DNA from: Alligator mississippiensis
Taxonomy: Eukaryota; Chordata; Crocodylia; Alligatoridae
Direction: 5' to 3'
Length of the DNA: 64,000 nt
Assembly (NCBI RefSeq): GCF_030867095.1
Contig: NC_081824.1
Coordinates: 114,832,162-114,896,161 of the forward strand
Shown: one piece after another, positions 56,535-64,000 of the stretch
Layout: each line of letters starts with the position of its first letter
Numbering within the stretch: the first letter of the stretch is position 1
Position numbers and translations under genes: made by a program
Notes under the pieces: generated by a model
The model's input: only the letters and a program-made list of their open reading frames with translations
What the model was told of the DNA's origin: nothing
Databases searched by the model: none

Positions 56535-58065
56535 GATTCATAGATTCATAGATGCTAGGGTCGGAAGGGACCTCAATAGGTCATCGAGCCTGACCCCCTG
56601 CATAGGCAGGAAAGAGTGCTGGGTTCAGATGACCCCAGCTAGATGCTTATCTAACCTCCTCTTGAAGACCCCCAGGGTAGGGGAGAGCACCACCTCCCTT
56701 GGGAGCCCGTTCCAGACCTTGGCCACTCTAACTGTGAAGAAGTTCTTCCCAATGTCTAGTCTAAATCTGCTCTCTGCTAGCTTGTGGCCATTATTTCTTG
56801 TAACCCCCAGGGGTGCCTTGGTGAATAAAACCTCACCAATTCCCTTCTGTGCCCCCGTGATGAACTTATAGGCAGCCACACGGTCGCCTCTCAACCTTCT
56901 CTTGCGGAGGCTGAAGAGGTCCAGGTGCCCCAGTCTCTCCTCATAGGGCTTGGCCTGCAAGCCCTTACCCATACGAGTGGCCCTTCTCTGGACCCTCTCC
57001 AGGTTATCCACATCCTTCTTGAAGTGCGGTCCCCAAAACTGCATGCAGTATTCCAACTGCGGTCTGACCAGCGCCCGATAGAGGGGAAGTATCACCTCCT
57101 TGGATCTGTTCGTCATGCATCTGCTGATGCACGATAAAGTGCCATTAGCTTTTCTGATGGCTTCATCACACTGCCGACTCATGTTCATCTTGGAGTCCGC
57201 TAGGACTCCAAGATCCCTTTCTGCTTCCGTTCTACCAAGCAGGTCATTCCCTAGGCAGTAGGTATGCTGGACATTTTTCCTCCCTAGGTGCAGCACTTTG
57301 CATTTCTCCTTGTTGAACTGCATTCTGTTGTTTTCTGCCCAAATGTCCAACCTGTCCAGGTCTGCTTGTAGTTGTTCCCTGGCCTCCGGCGTGTCCACTT
57401 CTCCCCACAGTTTTGTGTCATCTGCAAATTTGGACAGAGTACACTTCACTCCCTCGTCCAAGTTGCTGATGAAGATATTGAAGAGTATCAGTCCAAGGAC
57501 CGAGCCCTGCGGGACCCCACTGCCCACACCCTTCCAGGTCGATACCGACCCATCCACTACGACTCTCTGGGTCTGACCCTCTAGCCAATTCATCACCCAC
57601 CGGACCGTGTAGTCATCCAAGTCACAGCCTCTTAACTTGTTTACCAGTATGGGGTGGGATACCGTATCGAAGGCCTTCCTAAAGTCTAAGTATACGGCAT
57701 CCACCCCTACTCCTGTGTCCAGGTGTTTTGTAACCTGGTCATAAAAAGAGACTAGATTAGTCAGGCACAATCTGCCTGCTACGAACCCATGCTGGTTTCC
57801 CCTCAGCATAATTTGTCCTGCCGGGCTCTTGCAAATGTGAGCCTTGATAATTTTTTCAAAGGTCCACGGCTTCCCCCGCCCTCATCTTCCCCTCCCCCCA
57901 ACAAGCCTAGTTTAAAGCTCACAGGAGGAAATCCGCCAACCTAGAAGAGAACACACACTTACCTTTGGGGGACAGGTGAAGCCCATCCCAACTGAGCATG
58001 TCCCTGATTGTGATGTGTGGGTCATTGTCCAGGAAGCTGAAGCCTACCTTGAGACACCAGTTCTT
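56535..58065 (-). mobile_element. CR1 LINE with internal deletion, young-looking
   Basis: Minus strand. The tail ATTCATAGATTCATAG lies at about 56,537. A long intact RT frame follows to 57,809, and the CR1 then runs to about 57,860. From about 57,870 the sequence (AGCCTAGTTTAAAGCTCACA, GTGTGGGTCATTG) matches the ORF1/ORF2 junction region found at 16,230-16,400 in the larger CR1. Everything between, equivalent to about 14,580-16,215 there (endonuclease and start of RT), is missing. The junction is near TTTTTTCAAAGGTCC. Confidence 0.85.
56625..57809 (-). pseudogene. CR1 reverse transcriptase, C-terminal 394 residues open
   Basis: An uninterrupted 394-codon frame holds RT motif A LDFRKAFD (residues 41-48), GVPQGSVLGLILF (98-110) and the catalytic FADD (128-131). 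The CR1 thumb and C-terminal region follows ([44 protein letters not shown]), ending FKRRLDKHLAGVI and a natural stop. The catalytic residues are present. The endonuclease and the N-terminal RT are removed by an internal deletion, so it cannot move by itself. The first ATG is inside the RT and is not a native start. Few changes relative to the 21,594 copy suggest a recent subfamily. Confidence 0.85.
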
Positions 58066-58873
58066 ACCTTAGGATAATTCTGTTACCCTAAGGTTGAGTA
58101 GCATCATACTCTGTGAATTTTACAAATGAAACTAATAAAATACTTGTGGAGGAACACCATATGTATAAGGGCACCTGGTTTCTATCTTGAATAGGGACAT
58201 AAACATCAATGTTACTTGTTGGAGCAAATGTGAGAATGGTTAATCTGTGTGTGTTTCTTTATAACAGTGTAGCTCTACTGATTTCAATGTAGCATAAAAC
58301 TGAAATAATACATTGATAATTTAGGCCCCTTGCTTTAACTTCTGTGGTTAAGATTATGGGTCCATGGAGAGATAAAGGGGAATAAAAACACATCTATTGT
58401 TCCCTCATGCTGCTTACTCTGACTACTAATTCTCCCTCAAGCAGATGACTTAGCAATTGACCAGGGTCTTTTCTCTATTTTGCACTGGCCAGACAGGTTG
58501 AGCTGGTGTGGAGGTTTAATATTATGTTGTATGACAGCAGAGAATTATAACCCTTTATCATCTAGGAGCACAGAAGGATCCTTGTGTGGGAGTTTTAATT
58601 CAGAGGTCCACCTGTGAAGCACAATGTCTTCCAAGACCACTCCACTTGTGCAATGCTTTACGCTCAGGACTGTGGCTCAGGCTCTCTCTAATTACAGGTA
58701 ACAATGATCTAGATCCCAGGTTTTTTTAGTTAACTAAAATTTAAGTCCTGCTACATAAAAACTATTGAACTGAGCCTGATGCTCTTTGTATACATCATGA
58801 AACTTAAGGCAACAGATATAATATCAAAGTTTTGATTCTTTGCATGGTAAGTTTTAATTCTATGCATCCTAAT
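58066..58873. other. Single-copy DNA, nothing recognised
   Basis: No gene or named repeat recognised. Confidence 0.45.
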
Positions 58874-58881
58874 CTTTAGTT

Positions 58882-59182
58882 CAGTGATTCTTAACCAGGA
58901 TACTGCAGTGCCTGGATATCCTTTCAGGGGTGTCATGCAATGTTAGCATTGTTAGATATGCAAACATGATTCCCAAGATAAACCCAACAATTTCAAATAA
59001 GAATCCATAGCATTAAAGAAATCCTGACCTGTTATGGATTTTCTGAGTTCTTTGCAATAGAAAAAATATTGTATATTTTTCCATAATCAAAAAATAAGTC
59101 TAAACTAAGAGCTGGTATTTTCCAAGGGGTACCTTGAGTCTAACGAGACAGGCCTTGAGTCTATAAAGGTTGAGAACCACTG
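58882..59182. mobile_element. Non-autonomous hAT transposon (MITE)
   Basis: The left end CAGTGATTCTTAACC and the reverse complement of the right end CAGTGGTTCTCAACC are classic hAT ends. Decayed 8-bp target duplications flank it (CTTTAGTT at 58,874-58,881; TTTTAATT at 59,183-59,190; six of eight match). The 301-bp body is AT-rich, with no transposase. Confidence 0.85.
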
Positions 59183-59190
59183 TTTTAATT

Positions 59191-61583
59191 ACTCTGTAAA
59201 AGTGTATTGGCCACAAAAGACTATCATAATAACAGTAACAAAAATCAAATAAATAATACAAGTTAAACATGAATAATAGAAACCAAAACAATGTACTGCT
59301 GAAAAGAAATGGCTAAGAAAACAAAATCATGAGGACAGGAACAAAGCATCAATTTGAGGGGAAGGAATATGGTGACTTTCAAATTTTTTGTTGTTGTGAA
59401 CTGAGGATCTTCCATAATGAATCATATAAAGCAGATTAAATGTGATATTATGTGCAAATTAAGCAGATCATTAAGCAGTAAACGGACTATAGTAGGGACT
59501 TCATTCTTGACTCTAATAATTTATTTTAAATACTAATAGGCCAGTTGTTCAGAACTAGTCTTTTTTGGATTAGTTGCACTTGTTCTTTTTTCCTCCTATC
59601 ATATGAAAGACTTCAGAGATTAAATACTGGATGCCATATAAGGCCATTAGACCATTAGTGTTTGTTTCTTGAACCATCCAAAAATGGTCCTGTGAAGCAT
59701 AGATGAAACTGACGTTTCTAACCCAAATGACAAATAAATACTTTTACGCAAAGATATACAACTTAGCAATACAATGATGGGTTGTATTTTCCCAGGCCTT
59801 GATAACAAGTAATTATGCTTGAAAAAATGAATCAGAAACTCACTGCCATTACTAGTCAGGTAGATTAATGCAGGCAATATGGTAGAACTGGGTGTTTAGG
59901 AAAGATCTGAAGTGGATGTTCATCATATTAATTACGTGTATACATGTACATTCCTGAATACAATTCACTGAAAAGGAAACCATTGTTGTAATATGTACTA
60001 TACTAATGTCATTGACGTATAAATTCTGCTTTCACTGAAGCAGTCAGAAGTGTGTGTTAGGAAAGGGGACAGGAAAGGAAAGCAATAATACTTTCATTTA
60101 TAAAATTTACAACTCATGATCATTCCACTTCTGGTTTCCAAGTGCTAGTACATGTAGAAGTGCAGTGGAATCTAGTCATCACCTCAGTTTTGCCTTGTCA
60201 CACCCTTTATCTGTCAGGCATTGCCAACCATGTTAGCTAATCTTTCTCTAGTAAGAGCAGGCATTGAGCTGTATCTTGTGTGGTTACAGAAAAGAGGGGA
60301 ATGGGCTCCCAGCATGGGGGCCAACTTAACTTAGCACTAAAGGTATGCAAGCCCATACTTAATTAAAAAAAGAAGTCTGAAACTATCAAGCCCTTCCTGC
60401 TATTTTGAATAGTCAGAATCTTAAAAAAAACAACAAAAAACCCTTCCATAATATTTGATGGATTTAAGCCATTAAGATGTGCCTTCCGGATAAAAAAGTG
60501 TACTCCAAGTTTTAGCATGACCTGAATTAAAATGTCTGGGTTATAAAATAACTATAAAACAAGGTTTATAATGGAAATAGCAACTGACCTTTGGCAGTTG
60601 CAGTGCTAAGAGCTACCGCTATAATATTAAGTTACAACTGTTCCTTGGGCACAGGCCGACAAGTTATATAACAGTAACCATTGCCTGATTACTCAATCTC
60701 TTTACCTAACCCTAATTGCATGCTGGACTTCAGACTCCCATAATAGTTCTCTTCTACAATATGCTTAGAGAAGCCGTCGCTGACGCCACTAAACCCAACT
60801 ACTGCTGCCTTTCAACAGACCAATAATATGCTGCTTACGACTACCACCCACCCTAAGGGACATTATTTTGTTTTTCCTTCTCTCCTTTCCTAGCTGGCAA
60901 CAGATTCCTGCCCGAAATGACCTAGTCCTGGAAAAAATTTGAGCAAATAATAGATGCATAAGCTACAGGTACAGTACATACTGTACTTTAATTCTTGGCA
61001 TACATGTGAGACAACCACCCAGCTGCAGGAAAGAGAATAAACCATATTCAAATGTGTGATATAAAACTTTATTTTTTACTTGGGTTTTCTGGAAATAATC
61101 TATGCCCCAACAGCAGATCTTGAGAGTGTTTTTATATCTTGCCTCACCTCTGTAATACAAGAACTGTCTTGTAGTATGCAGAATTTGAAAGGATTTAGAG
61201 GCCAAAATTTTCACAGTTGGCTGCCTAAATTTAGAAAGCCTACTACTATGTTAAGGTGACTAAAAATAGGTCCAATTTTCAAAAGTGCTGAGTATTCAAT
61301 AGCTGTCTTTTAAGTACTCTATACTCAGTGCTTTTGAAAATCAGGTCACTTTTTAAGGCACTGAAATTAGCGTTTTAGAGTTCAAATTTCAGTCTCCATT
61401 TTGAAAAGCTTTAAGTTTCACAGATGCAGAGCAGCCACGACTCCTACTGACATCATCTGGAATTTATAATTTAGTAATTGGATACAGAGGCCTCCAGTCA
61501 AGATCAGATCACCATTATACTAGCCAACAAACAGAGAAGCAGTGAGATATAGTCTCCATCATATGAAAATATTCAATGTTACC
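59191..61583. other. Single-copy AT-rich DNA, nothing recognised
   Basis: Short open frames only (59,647-59,877 and 60,963-61,214 on the minus strand); no domain, exon or repeat. Confidence 0.45.
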
Positions 61584-61736
61584 CATAGAATCATAAAATC
61601 TGAGGGTTGGCAAGGACCTCAAGAATCAGATAATCCAAAACACTGCACAAATGCAGGTTGCACTATTCTGACATCATCCCTTTCAAATGCTTCTTTGACC
61701 TCTTGAAAGCTTGAAAGAGGTCAATGAAAGAAGAGC
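61584..61736 (-). mobile_element. Old CR1, 3' end, left of the hAT pair
   Basis: CATAGAATCATAAAATC tail and GAGGGTTGGCAAGGACCTCA, the general amniote CR1 3' end. It continues at 62,526 after two inserted hAT elements. Confidence 0.85.
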
Positions 61737-61744
61737 CTCTCCAG

Positions 61745-62286
61745 CAGAGGTGGGCAAAATACAGTCCACAAATCCAGCTCTCCAACTGATTGGATCCATC
61801 CCACAGGTGGGTGCCTGCCTATTGATTGGATCTGGCCCATGATGCACTGCATGGGGTTGATCCTCACTTGCTTCCGCCTGGAGCAGCCCATGCTTTGACC
61901 ACTGATGGCCCCCTCACACACATATCGCCCCCCACACAGCCACTCTGCATGCCCACCCCCCCCACATACACACACCCAGCTCCCAGACACACCCCATCCA
62001 CCTTACACACTCTCCTCACACACAATATACAAAAGTAAGACTTTATTTTGAGCTATTATGCAATCGCCTCTGTATACACTACTCATAAAAGCATAAATCA
62101 AGCCAAAAATTATTTTTGAAATAAAATTAAAATATTATAGTATATGTTTGATTTTTAATAAAAAAATTACTTTTTATTTATAATTTGTTACAATGATATC
62201 TTTTGAAAGATTTTGTATGTGCAGCCCTCGACAGCTCACCAAAACTCATTAAGTGGCTTACCAGCTGAGATATTTGTCCATCCCTG
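61745..62286. mobile_element. hAT transposon X, inserted in the old CR1
   Basis: The left end CAGAGGTGGGCAAAAT and the reverse complement of the right end CAGGGATGGACAAAT match as hAT ends. The 8-bp flanks are CTCTCCAG (61,737-61,744) and CTCTATAG (62,287-62,294). The body has a CA-rich stretch (61,910-62,030) and an AT-rich right half, without transposase. Confidence 0.75.
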
Positions 62287-62294
62287 CTCTATAG

Positions 62295-62517
62295 CAATGG
62301 TGGCCAGCCTGGACCATATGGGACCCAAATGGCATGGGCAGCCTCTGTGTGGCGCATGGGAGGTCAGAAAGGAGGCAGGGAACACAGAGATAGGTAGGGC
62401 AGGGAGCAGAAAGCAGATCAATAGATAGGGCATGGCAAGGTAATCAGAGTGGCACTCAGGGAGGGTCCAGGGTTTACCACTTTGTGGCATGCCTACAAAA
62501 AATGTTGGCTTCCACTG
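62295..62517. mobile_element. hAT-like MITE Y, directly beside X
   Basis: The left end CAATGGTGGCCAGC mirrors the right end (reverse complement CAGTGGAAGCCAAC). Flanks are CTCTATAG (62,287-62,294, shared with X) and CTTTACAG (62,518-62,525). The body (GCAGCCTCTGTGTGGCGC, GGCACTCAGGGAGGGTCC) is a relative of the element at 29,578-29,820. Confidence 0.75.
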
Positions 62518-62525
62518 CTTTACAG

Positions 62526-63600
62526 CTTCCCTACTTAGCTTGTTCCACTCTCCTATTAGCCTACTTGTTCTGATAGTATGGAAATGTTTCTGCTTTGCCC
62601 TCTAAATCTGCTTTGATGCAGTTAAAACCCATTGCCTCATGTCCTGCCCCCCAGAAACAAGGGAAAAGTTGTTCTTCCTGTTCTTTATGGCAGACTGTAA
62701 ACATTTGAAAACTGCTACCACGTCTCCCTTTAATTTTCTTTTCTCCAAACTAAATATACCTAGCTCTCTCACCCTTTCCTCTAATGGCTTACATTCTCTT
62801 TTATCATCTTTGTTGCTTCTCTCTGGATTCTCTCCAGTTTTTCTATATTTTTCTTAAAATGAAGAGCCCAGAACTGCATACAGTGTTCCAGCTGAGACCT
62901 AACCAGCATTGAGGAGACTATCACCTACCATGTCTTACATACAATATTCTTCTTAATGCATCTCAAAATTGTATGTGTTTTGTTTTGTTTGGTGGGGGAG
63001 GGATTGTGACTGCATCACACTACTGACTCATACTGAGTCTGTGATTTCCCGAAATCTCCATATCCTTCTTAAAAATACTATGGCTTAGTCAGTTGTTTCC
63101 CATTCTGCATTTGTGATTTTGGTTTTTCTTCTTTAGATACAGAATCCTACATTTTTCTTTGCACATAGCCCGCTTCTTCCATTTAATAAGATCTTCCTAA
63201 TTGATTGTAATCCTCCTACTTTTATGTCTTCCACAAAATGACCAAGAAGCTATTTCTGGCAGCCAAGTCATTAATAAAAATGCTAAACAGCACCAGACCT
63301 AGAACAGATCTCTGCAATCCCACTTGAAACCTCCTGCCATTCTGATATTAATCCATTTCTAGTTACTCATTGCTTGTGGTTATTCTGCCAATTATGTATC
63401 TGCCCAACAGTAATAAAATCTATCCCACATTTCTCCAGTTTATTTATGAGAACATCATGTGGGACTATATCAGGAGCCTTATCAGAGTACAAATATTTTA
63501 TGTCCACCATTGTCTCTTCACCCACCAAACCAGGAACCATAGCAAAGAAGGATACCAAATTGATTGACAGAATTTGTTCTTAAAAAATCTGTGGTCACTG
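62526..63600 (-). mobile_element. Old CR1, RT region, right of the hAT pair
   Basis: Decayed CR1 sequence reading on the minus strand through the C-terminal region (GAACTGCATACAGTGTTCCA is the usual CR1 string) and the palm, up to motif A. A 63-codon frame at 63,367-63,558 reads VDIKYLYSDKAPDIVPHDVLINKLEKCGI, equivalent to VD..YLDF.KAFD.V.H, with the motif A Asp residues changed. It is heavily decayed and among the oldest elements here. Confidence 0.8.
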
Positions 63601-64000
63601 CTAGAGAAATCTGGCTAAGTTCTTTCAAATCTTTTAGTTTACCTACCTACAGTAGTTTATAAGGGAGCAATATGTAAAGTATCACATTGAACAATGAAAA
63701 TCCAGATCATGGAAAGAACAGAGACTTCTGGGACACGGAAGTGAAACAGATTCTTCCTCGTTCCATGGAACTGCAGTGTTTAAGGCTCATTCTGAAAGCA
63801 ACCATCTTGCAGAGTTACTATAATTGCCAGAAGACTCTGGTCCATCCAGCTAAACATATTGACTGCAGAGTCAGCATGGATAAAGAAGCATGGCAAGTCA
63901 GCATGGAGAAAGAAGTCAGCTACCTCATGATGTTCCTGTCACACAACAGATGGAGATTTCTCAGAAATCTGTGTGGCAGAGTTTCAGCGCAGGAAATACT
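63601..64000. other. Single-copy DNA, nothing recognised
   Basis: A short direct repeat (GTCAGCATGGA.AAAGAAG, twice, 63,870-63,920) is the only structure seen. Confidence 0.45.

Noticed and set aside
1-64000. CRISPR arrays, operons, bacterial promoters and replication origins
   Set aside because: No regularly spaced direct repeats with unique spacers were found; the tRNA, CR1, ERV and DNA transposon content shows vertebrate nuclear DNA.

Overview
This is a window of vertebrate nuclear DNA from a reptile, most probably a crocodilian (alligator-like), with a turtle as the main alternative. The evidence is the many CR1 LINE copies with 8-9 bp CATAGATT-type tails, several short DNA transposons whose ends read (A/G)TCTACACATG, long AT-rich single-copy DNA, and fossil MIR/L2-like pieces. 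There is no bacterial-style gene layout and no convincing multi-exon host protein gene. The window looks intergenic or deeply intronic, and most short open frames in it are chance or lie in repeats.

Layout. 1-13,246 is mostly single-copy AT-rich DNA with an L2/MIR-like tail (628-752), a Harbinger-like MITE (1,912-2,185), a 0.75-kb foldback repeat (3,770-4,520), a near-perfect hairpin (6,860-6,921), a hAT MITE with 8-bp target duplications (7,611-7,981) and a GC-rich repeat block (10,130-10,790). 13,247-17,046 is a 3.5-kb CR1 on the minus strand with recognisable ORF1-esterase, endonuclease and reverse-transcriptase remains, plus a second endonuclease fragment. 19,001-28,300 has a Tigger-like MITE, a MITE split by a CR1 tail, a GC-rich inverted/direct repeat block (22,797-23,890) and copies of an unnamed dispersed repeat. 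29,914-32,607 is one solo LTR carrying another, each with its own 4-bp target duplication. 33,391-34,420 is an internally deleted PIF/Harbinger transposon that keeps the N-terminal half of its transposase.

The most informative stretch is 36,877-41,439. A CR1 fragment is split by a complete 3.6-kb endogenous retrovirus-like element (37,106-40,702). That element has two 697-bp LTRs, a 5-bp target duplication, a tRNA-Ser-type primer site and only gag-like coding sequence. The CR1 stops 14 bp past an intact tRNA-Leu(UAA) gene with a Pol III terminator (41,357-41,439, minus), which is the only confident host gene here.

41,645-64,000 holds more MITEs, including three members of one family between 47.4 and 52.9 kb, two neighbouring CR1 copies (55,178-56,311 and 56,535-58,065) and an old CR1 (61,584-63,600). 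The second neighbouring copy keeps a 394-codon open reverse-transcriptase frame despite a large internal deletion. The old CR1 was hit by two hAT elements placed end to end.

The elements are parasites layered on each other, not a cooperating set of genes. The nesting gives a relative age order: MIR/L2-like pieces and the 61.6-kb CR1 are oldest, the MITEs and hATs are intermediate, and the ERV and the 56.5-kb CR1 are younger. All calls are made by eye; repeat-library searches would settle family names.
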